This document shows positions 24,495 to 32,906 of a stretch of DNA of 41,039 bases, in pieces. Within the stretch, counting starts at the first letter, position 1; each line of letters begins with the position of its first letter. The notes below the pieces were generated by a model. The model worked only from the letters and a program-made list of their open reading frames with translations. It was not told where the DNA came from and ran no database searches. Made by a program: the position numbers and the translations under genes. The stretch is from contig JADJPT010000031.1 of assembly GCA_016713125.1 (NCBI GenBank), positions 1 through 41,039 of the forward strand. The letters are read 5' to 3'. The stretch comes from Betaproteobacteria bacterium (GTDB lineage: Bacteria > Pseudomonadota > Gammaproteobacteria > Burkholderiales > SG8-39).

Positions 24495-25003
24495 GTGATT
24501 CGCGACGCCCGCGCGGCCGACCTCCCGGCCATACAGCCGATCTATGCCCACCATGTGCTGCACGGCCTGGCTTCGTTCGAGGAGACGTCGCCGGACGCGG
24601 CGGAGTTGCGCCGCCGGTTCGACGAGGTGCGAGGGCGCGGCCTGCCTTACCTGGTGGCGGAGGCCGACGGGTGCTGCTCGGTTACGGCTGCAACCTGTTC
24701 CGCACGCGCTCGGCGTATCGCCACACCCTGGAAGACTCCATCTACGTGAAGCCTGGCATGGAAGGCCGCGGTGTGGGCCGCGCGCTGCTCGCGGCGCTGA
24801 TCGATCGCAGCACGGCACTCGACTATCGGCAGTTGATCGCCGTGATCGGCGACAGCGGCAATGTCGCCTCCATCGGATTGCACGCCAGCCTGGGCTTTGC
24901 GCATGCCGGCGTGCTGCGCGCCAGCGGCTTCAAGTTCGGGCGTTGGGTGGACACGGTGCTGATGCAGCGTGCGCTGGGTGCCGGAGACGCGAACCCGCCC
25001 TAG
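24495..25003 (+). pseudogene. GNAT acetyltransferase (phosphinothricin/methionine-sulfoximine type), frame broken at one base
   Basis: This is a GNAT-family N-acetyltransferase resembling the Pat/MddA group that acetylates phosphinothricin, methionine sulfoximine and related compounds. The first half (GTG at 24495) reads IRDARAADLPAIQPIYAHHV and ASFEETSPDAAELRRRFDEV. The second half, in another frame from about 24671, reads LEDSIYVKPGMEGRGVGRAL (the acetyl-CoA-binding motif GRGVGRA), IAVIGDSGNVASIGLHASLG and FKFGRWVDTVLMQRALG. Adding one G to the GGG at 24669-24671 restores EADGVLLGYG and a full-length enzyme of about 169 residues. As with mshM, this looks like a homopolymer error or a very recent mutation. 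It follows the aldolase-like gene by three bases. Confidence 0.82.
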
Positions 25004-25039
25004 AGCGGCTCCGCTGCGGCTCCGGGCACCGGCGGGAAT

Positions 25040-26845
25040 TCAGCCCGCGAAGGTGAAGCGCCTGGGCGGGCTGGCCACCGTGCAGCCGGCTTTCAAGCTT
25101 GCCCCGGCCGAACCGCAGGGCTTCATGGCCGCGGCCAGGCGCGCGTTGTCGCGCTCGATCTCGGCTTGAACCTGGGAGCGCAGCGCCTGCATTTCGGCGG
25201 GCGGCGTGGTCGAGCGCGCAATCGCCTCGGGAACGCGCGGCAACTCGGCCGGCGCGACGCGCGCAACCTGCGCATCGATCGCCAGCCGGCCGCCGCCCAG
25301 GGCGAACTCGAGCCCTGCTGCGACGTCGATTGTTCCGCCGGGCGCCTCGAGTCGCAGGTCCAGGGCCGCGCCGGTGCTGCCGACCGCCGCCTGCATCACG
25401 ATCTCCGGCGCCTGCAGCGTCAGCGTGCGCGGCGCGGCGGCGGCCACCACCACGGGTGCGGCGATTTCGATCTTCTGCGTGGCCTGCAAGGTGACCGAAG
25501 TCGTGGCCAGCAGCGCCGCCAGATCCTGCGCGCCCAGAGTCTGCGCGCCGGAATCCTCGGCTGCGCCCCACAGCGCGTCGCCCAGATTGGCCGGCGTGCC
25601 GGTCGAGCCGGCGGCAACCTTGATCGTGGTCGGGTCGAGCAGCAGCATGCCGTCCCGGCCCTGCGGTGCACGCGTATCCACCCTGCCCGTGAAGACCAGC
25701 GTGCGCAGGCCGGAGACCTCGACCTTGCCGCCGTCGCCCGAGCGAGCGCCGCCGCGCGCCTCGATCGCGGCAGCAAAGTGCATCACGTCCTGGGCGATCA
25801 ATGCCACCTCGCCGCCATGTCCCTGCAGCGGGGCGCTGACGTCGATCAGCGCCATCGAAGCCACCAGCGCATCGTCGGCCGAGCGCAGCGCCACGCGTCC
25901 GCCGTCACACGCCAGCGCGCCGCCGCGCGCCTCCAGCGTGCCCGCCAGATGCACGAACTCCTCCGCCGCCAGAGAGATCTCGCCGCCGCGGCCCGTGCTG
26001 CCCGCGTTGGCTTCGATCTTCGCACCCGCCGCGACCTGCGTCTGACCGGCGGACTTCAGGGCCACGCGTCCGCCGTCACCGGCGCCCGCTGCGGAGGCAT
26101 TCAGCACCCCCGACTGCTTGACGAGAAAGGCGAACACCTTGCCGCTGGCGTTCAGCGTGCCCAAGTTCAGCGGCTGATCCTTGGGCGCACTGACTTCCAC
26201 CTGTATCGCCGGGAAGGCGCTGTCGACCAGGCGCACCGTGCTGCCGGCGGCGAGCACGATCTCGCCCGACGGCGCGCGGATCACGCCGGTGTTCTCGATC
26301 TGCGGCGCGACCAGCGCGACGCTGCCGCCCACCGGCGTGACGATCTCGCCGTGGTTCGCCACCCGGCCTTCGCTGCCGTTGCCCGAAAAGCGCAGCCGGC
26401 CGGCGAGAAAATCGGCGTCCGAAAGGTGCAGTGAGGACGCCACCAGGCCGGCCACGTCGATCTGCGCGCCGGCACCGAAAGTGATGCCGCTCGGGTTGAT
26501 CAGGAACACGCGCCCGTTGGAACTGAGCCGGCCGAGGATTTCCGAGGGATTGCCGCCGGTCACGCGGTTGAGCACGGCGGACAGCGCCGACTGCTGAACG
26601 AACCGCGTCAGTTCGTCGGCGCGTATCGAAAACCCCTGCCACTGGATGATGGTGCCCGGGGTGTTGGTCACGGTGAGCGCGTTGCCCCGGGTCTGGAAGC
26701 CGGCCTGCCCGGCGGTGACCGTGGGGCCGACCGGGTTCGCGGAGACGGCACCGGCGAACGCCAGCAGCACGGCCAGGGCGCTGCGGCGCATGGCGGTCCT
26801 GGTGTCGGCGGAACAGCCGGCATGCCGGCGAAGAGCGGATTTCAA
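25040..26845 (-). CDS. Filamentous-haemagglutinin N-terminal domain exoprotein (TpsA-like)
   Basis: This is a 601-residue secreted protein of the two-partner secretion type. The TPS/FHA N-terminal domain starts after the signal (ALAVLLAFAGAVSANPVGPT) and contains VLNRVTGGNPSEILGRLSSN and RVFLINPSGITFGAGAQIDV, both diagnostic. Beta-helix repeats follow, with recurring DGGRVALRSA / GGEVALIA and IEARGG blocks about 40 residues apart, then GRDGMLLLDPTTIKV and a short charged C-terminal segment with two cysteines. Start: TTG at 26845 has GGGGAGG with six-base spacing and gives an extended signal sequence; an ATG at 26791 (MRRSALAVLL) is the alternative. No TpsB transporter is in this window. It is short for an adhesin and ends soon after the repeats. 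Confidence 0.85.
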   Translation of the reverse strand: MKSALRRHAGCSADTRTAMRRSALAVLLAFAGAVSANPVGPTVTAGQAGFQTRGNALTVTNTPGTIIQWQGFSIRADELTRFVQQSALSAVLNRVTGGNPSEILGRLSSNGRVFLINPSGITFGAGAQIDVAGLVASSLHLSDADFLAGRLRFSGNGSEGRVANHGEIVTPVGGSVALVAPQIENTGVIRAPSGEIVLAAGSTVRLVDSAFPAIQVEVSAPKDQPLNLGTLNASGKVFAFLVKQSGVLNASAAGAGDGGRVALKSAGQTQVAAGAKIEANAGSTGRGGEISLAAEEFVHLAGTLEARGGALACDGGRVALRSADDALVASMALIDVSAPLQGHGGEVALIAQDVMHFAAAIEARGGARSGDGGKVEVSGLRTLVFTGRVDTRAPQGRDGMLLLDPTTIKVAAGSTGTPANLGDALWGAAEDSGAQTLGAQDLAALLATTSVTLQATQKIEIAAPVVVAAAAPRTLTLQAPEIVMQAAVGSTGAALDLRLEAPGGTIDVAAGLEFALGGGRLAIDAQVARVAPAELPRVPEAIARSTTPPAEMQALRSQVQAEIERDNARLAAAMKPCGSAGASLKAGCTVASPPRRFTFAG

Positions 26846-26900
26846 GGCGTACCTCCCCGGGTTCGCGCTTGATTGCAGGCGAAAAGTATACCTCGTCGGG

Positions 26901-27887
26901 CTAGGCGGCCGCGCCCGGCACGACGACGACCTTGCCCTTGACCTGGCGGTTGGCCATCATCTGCATGGCTTCGGCGGCGCGCTCCAGGGGGAAGGTGGCC
27001 GAGACATGCGGTTTGAGCTTGCCCGCCCGATGCCAGGCGCCGATCTGCGCGATGCCCGCGGCGAAGGCCTTGGGCTCCTGCTTGGCCCAATCACCCCAGA
27101 ACACGCCGACGATCGACGAGCCCTTCAGCAGCGGCAGGTTCAGCGGGATCCTGGGGATCTCGCCGGCGGCGAATCCGACCACCAGCAGCCGTCCGCGCCA
27201 TGCCGTGGAGCGCAGCGCAAGTTCGGTGTATGGACCACCGACCGGATCGTAGACCACGTCCACGCCGCGTCCACCGGTCAGCGCCTTGACGCGCTCACGC
27301 AGGTCCTCGCTCGCGTAGTTGATGAGTTCATCCGCGCCGTGCTGCTTGCACACGGCGAGTTTTTCCGGGCTCGAAGCGCAGGCGATCACGCGCGCGCCCA
27401 GCGCCTTGCCGATCTCTATCGCGGCGATGCCCACGCCGCCCGCGGCACCCAGCACCAGCAGGGTTTCGCCGGCCTTCAACTGGGCGCGGTCGCGCAGCGC
27501 GTGGTCCGAGGTGCCATAGGTCAGCACGAAGGCCGCGGCGTCCTCGAAGCTCATGCCCTCGGGCATCGGCGAGCAGCGGCTGGCCTCGGTCTTCACCTCT
27601 TCGGCAAAGGCGCCGAAGGTGGTGAAGGCGATGACGCGGTCGCCGGGCTTCACGTTGTCGACGCCCGCGCCCACCGACTTCACCACGCCGGCCATCTCGC
27701 TGCCGGGCGAGAAGGGCAGCGGCGGCTTGAACTGGTACTTGTTCTGGATGATCAGCACGTCGGGGAAGTTCACGCTCGCCGCCTTGACCGTGACGACGAC
27801 CTCGCCGGGGTCGGCGACCGGCGCCGGCACGTCCTCGACGACCAGCGATTCCGGCGGACCGAACTGCTTGCAGAGCACTGCCTTCAT
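26901..27887 (-). CDS. NADPH:quinone oxidoreductase-like MDR protein
   Basis: This is a 328-residue zinc-independent medium-chain dehydrogenase/reductase. The GroES-like N-terminal domain starts MKAVLCKQFGPPESLVVEDV and includes VNFPDVLIIQNKYQFKPPLP and PGSEMAGVVKSVG. The NADPH-binding Rossmann domain has LLVLGAAGGVGIAAIEIGKA and VDVVYDPVGGP. The catalytic zinc ligands of alcohol dehydrogenases are absent, fitting the quinone oxidoreductase branch (reduction of quinones or enoyl compounds with NADPH). It is transcribed divergently from the glutathione S-transferase-like gene across an 82-base spacer, suggesting joint control, perhaps in electrophile or quinone stress. The substrate is unknown. 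Confidence 0.88.
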   Translation of the reverse strand: MKAVLCKQFGPPESLVVEDVPAPVADPGEVVVTVKAASVNFPDVLIIQNKYQFKPPLPFSPGSEMAGVVKSVGAGVDNVKPGDRVIAFTTFGAFAEEVKTEASRCSPMPEGMSFEDAAAFVLTYGTSDHALRDRAQLKAGETLLVLGAAGGVGIAAIEIGKALGARVIACASSPEKLAVCKQHGADELINYASEDLRERVKALTGGRGVDVVYDPVGGPYTELALRSTAWRGRLLVVGFAAGEIPRIPLNLPLLKGSSIVGVFWGDWAKQEPKAFAAGIAQIGAWHRAGKLKPHVSATFPLERAAEAMQMMANRQVKGKVVVVPGAAA

Positions 27888-27969
27888 GGGCGTTTCGCAG
27901 AATTCCTGTGAGGGAGGTCAATGATAGCCTACGATTTCCGCGCACCAGGAACCGCGCAAGGAGACACGC

Positions 27970-28914
27970 ATGGCCGACCTCATCCTGCACCACTATCCCG
28001 CCTCGCCGTATGCCGAGAAGGTCCGCGCCATCCTCGGCTTCAAGAAGCTGGCCTGGAAGTCGGTGATCATCCCGATGGTGATGCCCAAGCCCGATGTGCT
28101 GGCCCTGACCGGCGGCTACCGGCGCACGCCCATCCTGCAGATCGGCGCAGACATCTACTGCGACTCCGGGCTGATCGCACGCGTGCTGGAGCGCGCGGCG
28201 CCTTCGCCCACCCTGTTTCCCTACGGCGACGACATCGTCACGCACGCGCTGGGCCATTTCGGCGAGGCGGTGCTGTTCAACACCGCCGCCGTGCTGGCCT
28301 TCGCGGGTTCCGGTGTCAGGGCGCACATGCCGGACGCCTCGCCGCAATTCCTCGACACCTTCCGCAACGACCGTGCCGCCATGCGCAAGGGCGGCAGCGT
28401 GCGTCGCGGCCCGCCCGCCGAATGTCGCGCCGCCATGCTTCACTTCCTGCCCATGCTCGAAGCGCAGTTCCGCGACGGGCGTCCGTTCCTCACCGGCGCC
28501 TCGCCGTGCAACGCCGATTTCTGCGTCTACCATCCGCTGTGGGCGGTGGCCCGCACGCCTGGCGTGCGGGCGATCTTCAATCCGTTTCCCAGGGTCGACG
28601 CCTACGTCGATCGCATCATGGCCTTCGGCCACGGCAAGCCGGCCGAGATCAGCAGCGCGAAGGCACTGGAGGTCGCCAGGACGGCGACGCCCGCGCCCGT
28701 CGGCCGCGGCCTGGCCACCGAACTCGAAGACTTGGGGATCGCGCTCGGCCACAGCGTGGACGTGTTGCCGGTGGACTACGGCTTCGATCCGGTGCGCGGC
28801 GAGTTGCTGGATTGCTCGGCCGACGAGATCGTGGTGCGACGCACGGATTCGCGCGCCGGCACCGTGCATGTGCACTTCCCGCGCGTGGGCTACGAGGTGC
28901 GCAAGGCGGTATGA
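27970..28914 (+). CDS. Glutathione S-transferase-like protein
   Basis: This is a 314-residue protein. The N-terminal thioredoxin-like GST domain (residues 1-80) starts MADLILHHYPASPYAEKVRA and contains the cis-proline region GGYRRTPILQIGADIYCDS. The helical C-terminal domain follows (about 95-215). About 100 further residues make it longer than classical GSTs and include VGRGLATELEDLGIALGHSV and a beta-rich tail ending VHFPRVGYEVRKAV. AAGGAG with six-base spacing supports the start. The divergent quinone reductase suggests detoxification. Substrate and true glutathione dependence are unknown; it could also be a non-enzymatic GST-fold protein. Confidence 0.85.
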   Translation: MADLILHHYPASPYAEKVRAILGFKKLAWKSVIIPMVMPKPDVLALTGGYRRTPILQIGADIYCDSGLIARVLERAAPSPTLFPYGDDIVTHALGHFGEAVLFNTAAVLAFAGSGVRAHMPDASPQFLDTFRNDRAAMRKGGSVRRGPPAECRAAMLHFLPMLEAQFRDGRPFLTGASPCNADFCVYHPLWAVARTPGVRAIFNPFPRVDAYVDRIMAFGHGKPAEISSAKALEVARTATPAPVGRGLATELEDLGIALGHSVDVLPVDYGFDPVRGELLDCSADEIVVRRTDSRAGTVHVHFPRVGYEVRKAV

Positions 28915-28946
28915 GGAAAACTTGCCGTTTCAGGCAAGCAAACTGA

Positions 28947-28977
28947 CAGGAAATCGGCTCCCGGAGCCGATTTCCTG
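28947..28977. terminator. Perfect 31-base inverted repeat between convergent genes (bidirectional terminator)
   Basis: A 15-base arm starting CAGGAAATCGG is repeated exactly in reverse complement around a single central C, giving a stem of about 13 bp with a 5-base loop. It lies between the GST-like gene (+) and the Bug protein gene (-). Flanking A and T content is modest, so termination strength is uncertain. A smaller hairpin CTTGCC-GTTTCA-GGCAAG sits just upstream at 28921-28938. Confidence 0.6.
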
Positions 28978-29007
28978 AAACAAAAGTTCAACTTTCTCGG
29001 CGCCGCC

Positions 29008-29976
29008 TCATTCCGGCCGGACACCGGCTTCCTGCACCAGCCGGGTCCATTTCTCGCGGTCGGCGCGCACCTTGGCGGCGGTTTCGTCCGGGCCGATGGC
29101 CGTCGGGATGTAGCCGGCCGGCTCGAATTTCGCGCGCACCTCGGGCATGCGCATGATCTTGACGATCTCGGCATACAGGCGATCGATCACCGGGCGCGGC
29201 GTGCCGCCCGGCGCCCAGAAGCCGAACCAGGTGCTGGATTCGAAATCGCCCAGCCCCTGTTCGCGTACCGTGCCGATCTCGGGAAGTGCGCTCACACGCT
29301 CCGTGGTGCCCACGGCCAGCGCGCGCAGCTTGCCGGCGCGCACGTGCGTGATGCCCGGCACCGGCTGGTCGATCAGGATCGACACCTGCCCGCCGAGCAC
29401 GTCGGCCACCGCGCCGGCGCTGCCCTTGTAGCCGATGTGCTGCATGTCCAGGCCCGCCAGCTTGTTCAGCAGAAGTCCGGTCAGGTGGCCCGTGGAGCCC
29501 ACGCCCGAGGAGGCGTAGAACACCTTGCCGGGATTGGCCCTGGCCCAGCCGATCAGGTCCTGGATGCCGCGCACCGGCGCCTGCGGATTCGACATGATGT
29601 AGTTCGGCGAGATCAGCGTGATCGCCACCGGCGTGAAGTCCTTCTCGACGTCGTAGCGGCGTTCCTTGAAGAACAGCGGGTTCAGGATGAAGATCTGCGG
29701 CGCGCCGACCAGCAGCGTGTAACCGTCGGGCGCGGATTTGGCGACTTCCGCCGCGCCGATCTGCGCCGATGCGCCGGGCTTGTTCTCCACCACCACCGAC
29801 TGGCCGAAGGCCTCCTGCAGCTTCTGTCCGACCGTGCGGCCGGTCAGGTCCGTGGAGCCGCCGGGGCCGTAGGGCACCACCAGGCGCAGCGGTTTGGAAG
29901 GATAGTTCTGTGCGTTCGCCTGCGCGGCGATAGCCAGGGCGAGCAGCCCCGCGATGATGCCTGCTTTCGATTGCAT
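29008..29976 (-). CDS. Bug/TctC-family periplasmic solute-binding protein
   Basis: This is a tripartite tricarboxylate transporter substrate-binding protein of 322 residues. The signal peptide (IIAGLLALAIAAQANAQ) is followed by the family opening NYPSKPLRLVVPYGPGGSTD and by PGASAQIGAAEVAKSAPDGY, VGSTGHLTGLLLNKLAGLDM, HIGYKGSAGAVADVLGGQV and GFWAPGGTPRPVIDRLYAEI. The ATG at 29976 has GGAGGAG at five-base spacing; the frame extends upstream without family similarity. No TctA or TctB membrane proteins are in the window, as is common for the many orphan Bug proteins of Burkholderiales. The ligand is probably a carboxylate but cannot be predicted. It lies 58 bases downstream of the dehydrogenase gene on the same strand. 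Confidence 0.93.
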   Translation of the reverse strand: MQSKAGIIAGLLALAIAAQANAQNYPSKPLRLVVPYGPGGSTDLTGRTVGQKLQEAFGQSVVVENKPGASAQIGAAEVAKSAPDGYTLLVGAPQIFILNPLFFKERRYDVEKDFTPVAITLISPNYIMSNPQAPVRGIQDLIGWARANPGKVFYASSGVGSTGHLTGLLLNKLAGLDMQHIGYKGSAGAVADVLGGQVSILIDQPVPGITHVRAGKLRALAVGTTERVSALPEIGTVREQGLGDFESSTWFGFWAPGGTPRPVIDRLYAEIVKIMRMPEVRAKFEPAGYIPTAIGPDETAAKVRADREKWTRLVQEAGVRPE

Positions 29977-30034
29977 GTCGTCTCCTCCACCGCCTGGGGC
30001 GGTTGTCTTTGTGTGGGTGCTGCGGGCGTTGCGA

Positions 30035-30835
30035 CTACGATTGACGGCTGGCCTGTCCTCCATCGATGGTCAGGATGGTTCCGGAAGTGTAGGCCGAACG
30101 CGGCGAAACCAGGAAGGTCGCCGCCCAGGCGCATTCCTCGGGCGTGCCCGGTCGATCGAAGGACAGGCCCTTGAACAGCTCCGTGTAGCGCTCGGCGTCG
30201 CCCAGTTGCGACGCCGCCATCTGCCGGTACAGCGAGAGCAGCCGGTCGGTGGAAATGGGGCCGGGGTTGATGCCCAGCACCCGGATGCCGTCGGCGTGCG
30301 AGACGCCACCCAGGGTGCGCGTGAAGGCCATCAGGCCGGCATTGCCGGTGCTGCCGGCGATGTAGGCCGCGTTCAGTCGCTCGCCCGCATTGCCCAGGAT
30401 ATTCAGGATCACGCCGGCGCCGGCCGCCTTCATCTGCGCGTAGACCGCGCGCGTCAGGTTGATGTAACCGAACACCTTGAGGTCCCAGGCGCGCCGCCAG
30501 GTGTCTTCGTCGACGGCAAGCAGGTCGCCGCCGGGGATGGCGCCTGCGTTGTTCACCAGAATGTCGAGCGGGCCGCCGCCGTGCACCGCCGGCTGCGTCG
30601 CCCATGCGGCCAGCGCTTCGGCCGCGCCGCGCTGCGACAGGTCGGCTGCGCGCCACAGCACCTCCACGCCGTGCCTGGCGCCGATCTCCTGCGCAGCAAG
30701 GGCGAGCTTTTCGCCGTTGCGCGAGGCGATCATCACGCGGCAGCCCTCGGCCGCCAGCGCCTCGGCGGTGGCCAGGCCGATGCCTTTGGACGCGCCGGTG
30801 ACCAGCGCGCGCTTGCCTTTCAACTGCAGATCCAT
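30035..30835 (-). CDS. Short-chain dehydrogenase/reductase-like protein with atypical active site
   Basis: This is a 266-residue SDR-fold protein. The cofactor motif TGASKGIG is at residues 13-20, NNAG at 95-98, and the C-terminal SAYTSGTILTIDGGQ is typical. The catalytic region differs from the classical Ser-Tyr-Lys triad. Y158 is followed by IAGS, putting Ser at 162 where Lys is expected, and the Ser position upstream reads NILGN, with no Ser. The subfamily resemblance (AAYIAGSTGNAGLMAFTRTL) is to uncharacterised proteobacterial SDRs. It may have an altered reaction or act without classical dehydrogenase chemistry. It is transcribed divergently from the alpha/beta hydrolase and probably together with the Bug protein downstream. 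Confidence 0.88.
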   Translation of the reverse strand: MDLQLKGKRALVTGASKGIGLATAEALAAEGCRVMIASRNGEKLALAAQEIGARHGVEVLWRAADLSQRGAAEALAAWATQPAVHGGGPLDILVNNAGAIPGGDLLAVDEDTWRRAWDLKVFGYINLTRAVYAQMKAAGAGVILNILGNAGERLNAAYIAGSTGNAGLMAFTRTLGGVSHADGIRVLGINPGPISTDRLLSLYRQMAASQLGDAERYTELFKGLSFDRPGTPEECAWAATFLVSPRSAYTSGTILTIDGGQASRQS

Positions 30836-30866
30836 GAACCACCTCTCGATGCGGGGGCGAAACTTG

Positions 30867-30916
30867 GTTAGTCTTGGCGTCGCGCACTGCTGCGCGCGAC
30901 GAACAATCAGACTAAC
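30867..30916. promoter_or_regulatory. Nested inverted repeats in the divergent SDR/hydrolase promoter region
   Basis: An outer repeat GTTAGTCT (30867-30874) / AGACTAAC (30909-30916) encloses an inner repeat CGTCGCGC (30878-30885) / GCGCGACG (30894-30901). The palindrome TAACGTTA (30913-30920) abuts the outer arm. All lie in the 101-base spacer between two divergent genes, so a regulator operator is likely. A structured RNA is the alternative. No regulator gene is adjacent. Confidence 0.5.
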
Positions 30917-30936
30917 GTTAAACGGGGGATCTTTCC

Positions 30937-31851
30937 ATGCCCATGCTGACTACGGACGACGGCGTGAAGCTGTACTACGAGGAAACCGGCAGCGGCACGC
31001 CCATCGTTTTCGTGCACGAGTTCGCCGGCGACTGGCGCAGCTGGGAACCGCAGGTGCGCTACTTCGCGCGTCGCTATCGCTGCATCACCTACAGTGCGCG
31101 CGGCTACCTGCCCTCCGAGGTGCCGGAGAACTGGGAGATGTACTCGCAGGAACGCTGGCGCGACGACATACGCTGCGTACTGGACGCACTCAAGATAGCG
31201 CGTGCGCATGTGGTCGGCCTGTCGATGGGCGCCTTCGCCACCCTGCACTTCGGTCTCAAGTACTGCACCGCGGGCGAGAAATCGCGCGCCCTGTCGCTGA
31301 CCATGGCGGGCTGCGGCTCGGGCGCGCACCCTGCCGTCTTTCGAAGCTTTCAGAAGGAAGCGGCCGGCAACGCCGACGCCATCCTGCGCGAGGGCATGGG
31401 CCGTCTGGCCGCCACCTACGGACACGGCCCGGCGCGAGTGCAATTCCTGAACAAGGATCCGCGCGGCTTCGACGAGTACGTGAAGCAGTTCGCCGAGCAC
31501 TCGGCGCAGGGTTCGGCCAACACCATGCGCGGCTACCAGGGCCGCCGGCCCTGCATCTACGAACTGAGCGCCGAGATGGGTGCCATCGACGTTCCCGCAC
31601 TGGTGATGACGGGCGACGAGGACGAGCCCTGCCTCGAGCCTTCGCTGCTGCTGAAGCGCGCCATCCCCAAGGCCGGACTGGTCGTATTCCCCAGGAGCGG
31701 GCACGGCATCAACCTGGAGGAACCCGCGATGTTCAACCGCCACCTCGACGAGTTCCTGCACCAGGTTGAGGCCGGCCGTTGGGATGCGCGCGACCCGCGC
31801 GCCGCCGTACCCTCGGTGTGGGGGCCGGGCGGCAGGCCGGCGATGGCCTGA
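30937..31851 (+). CDS. Alpha/beta hydrolase
   Basis: This is a 304-residue alpha/beta-hydrolase-fold enzyme. The nucleophile is S96 in VVGLSMGAF. The acid is probably the Asp in VMTGDEDEP and the base the His in RSGHGINLEEP. The oxyanion strand reads IVFVHEFAGDW, with HE where HG is usual. Fold-family members with this pattern hydrolyse esters, lactones or C-C bonds in ring-cleavage products; the substrate is not predictable. The extra C-terminal tail (DARDPRAAVPSVWGPGGRP) is proline- and glycine-rich. A purine-rich GGGGGA precedes the ATG. Its position among CoA ligase, SDR and thiolase-like genes suggests a catabolic step. Confidence 0.88.
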   Translation: MPMLTTDDGVKLYYEETGSGTPIVFVHEFAGDWRSWEPQVRYFARRYRCITYSARGYLPSEVPENWEMYSQERWRDDIRCVLDALKIARAHVVGLSMGAFATLHFGLKYCTAGEKSRALSLTMAGCGSGAHPAVFRSFQKEAAGNADAILREGMGRLAATYGHGPARVQFLNKDPRGFDEYVKQFAEHSAQGSANTMRGYQGRRPCIYELSAEMGAIDVPALVMTGDEDEPCLEPSLLLKRAIPKAGLVVFPRSGHGINLEEPAMFNRHLDEFLHQVEAGRWDARDPRAAVPSVWGPGGRPAMA

Positions 31852-31852
31852 C

Positions 31853-31885
31853 GCCGGCCGGGGCGCCGCCGACGCGTCGGCCGGC
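31853..31885. terminator. GC-rich hairpin between convergent genes
   Basis: GCCGGCC (31853-31859) can pair with GGCCGGC (31879-31885); inside lies the perfect palindrome GCCGACGCGTCGGC (31868-31881). It fills nearly all of the 34-base gap between the hydrolase (+) and the second Bug gene (-). There is no U tract, so termination is inferred only from its position. Confidence 0.4.
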
Positions 31886-32877
31886 TTACTCGGGCTGTAT
31901 GTTCGCCGCGCGCACCATTTCGCCGACCAGCTCGACCTCGGCGCGCAGCGCGGCGGCGAATTCGGCCGGCGTGCTGGCCACCAGTTCGAATCCGCGGCTG
32001 GTGATGTGCTTCTCGGCAAACTCGGGCTTGCGCGCCACGTTCGCCATGTCGCGCTGCAGGCGCTCGACCAGCGCGGCAGGGGTGCCGCCCGGGGCGAAGA
32101 AACCCAGCCACACCGAGGCCACCGCATACGGGAAGCCGGATTCGGCCGAGGTCGGCAGGTCGGGGAACGCGGCCATGCGCTTGGCCGCGCCCAGCGAGAG
32201 CGCCTTCAGCTTGCCGGCCTTGATCAGCGCACCGGCCTGCGCGGCGCTGGCCACCGAGAACATGGTTTCGCCGGCGACCACGGCGGTGGTTGCCGGGGCG
32301 ATGCCTTTGTAGGGCACGTGCAGGAATTTCACGCCCTCGCGCTTGCCCATGGTTTCGAACAGCAGCTGCGGCTGCGAGCCGTTGCCGAACGAGGGTAGGC
32401 GACCTTGCCCGGCTCGCGCCTCGCCAGTTCGACGAGTTCCTTCAGGGTGTTGGCCTGCAGCGAAGGGTGGGCAAAGATGATCTGCCCGCCCTGCGCGATC
32501 ATCGACACCGGCGCGAAGCTCTTGTCCGGGTCGTAGGGCAGCTTCTTGAACAGGAAGCGGTTGCCGACCACGGTCGGATTCACCGTCGCCATCAGGGTGT
32601 GGCCGTCGGGCGCGGCGTTGGCGACACGCTCTGCGCCGATCAGGGAGCCCGCGCCGGGCACGTTGTCGATCACCACCGGCTGGCCCCACAGCGTCGAGAG
32701 TTCCGGTGCCATCGCACGCGCCAGCACGTCCACCGTGCCGCCGGGCGGGTAGGGCACGACGATGCGCACCGGCTTGGAGGGAAAATTCTGCGCCTGTGCC
32801 GGCGGCACGGCCGCCATCAGGGCCGCGGCGCCAAGCAGGGCCAGCAGGCGCCTGCGCGAGGTGGTCGGAATGTGCAT
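31886..32877 (-). pseudogene. Second Bug/TctC-family solute-binding protein, frame broken at one base
   Basis: This is another Bug-type periplasmic binding protein of about 330 residues. The N-terminal part (ATG at 32877, GGAGGAG six bases upstream) has a signal peptide with an arginine cluster (TTSRRRLLALLGAAALMAAV) and the family opening NFPSKPVRIVVPYPPGGTVD. It stays in frame to ELARREPGKVAY. The remainder, in another frame, reads PSFGNGSQPQLLFETMGKRE, KFLHVPYKGIAPATTAVVAG and FFAPGGTPAALVERLQRDMA. Adding one base to the GGG at 32393-32395 (CCC on the coding strand) restores GKVAYPSFGNGS. It lies 29 bases downstream of the thiolase-like gene, probably in one operon, which suggests that its ligand feeds that pathway. 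Confidence 0.87.
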
Positions 32878-32906
32878 GATCGTCTCCTCCTGGATGGGTA
32901 CGGTGC

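Noticed and set aside
25900..26110. Repeated GGDGGRVAL-like blocks as a CRISPR or satellite repeat
   Set aside because: They are degenerate beta-helix repeats inside the TpsA-like coding sequence, without identical repeats or spacers. No CRISPR array was found in the window.
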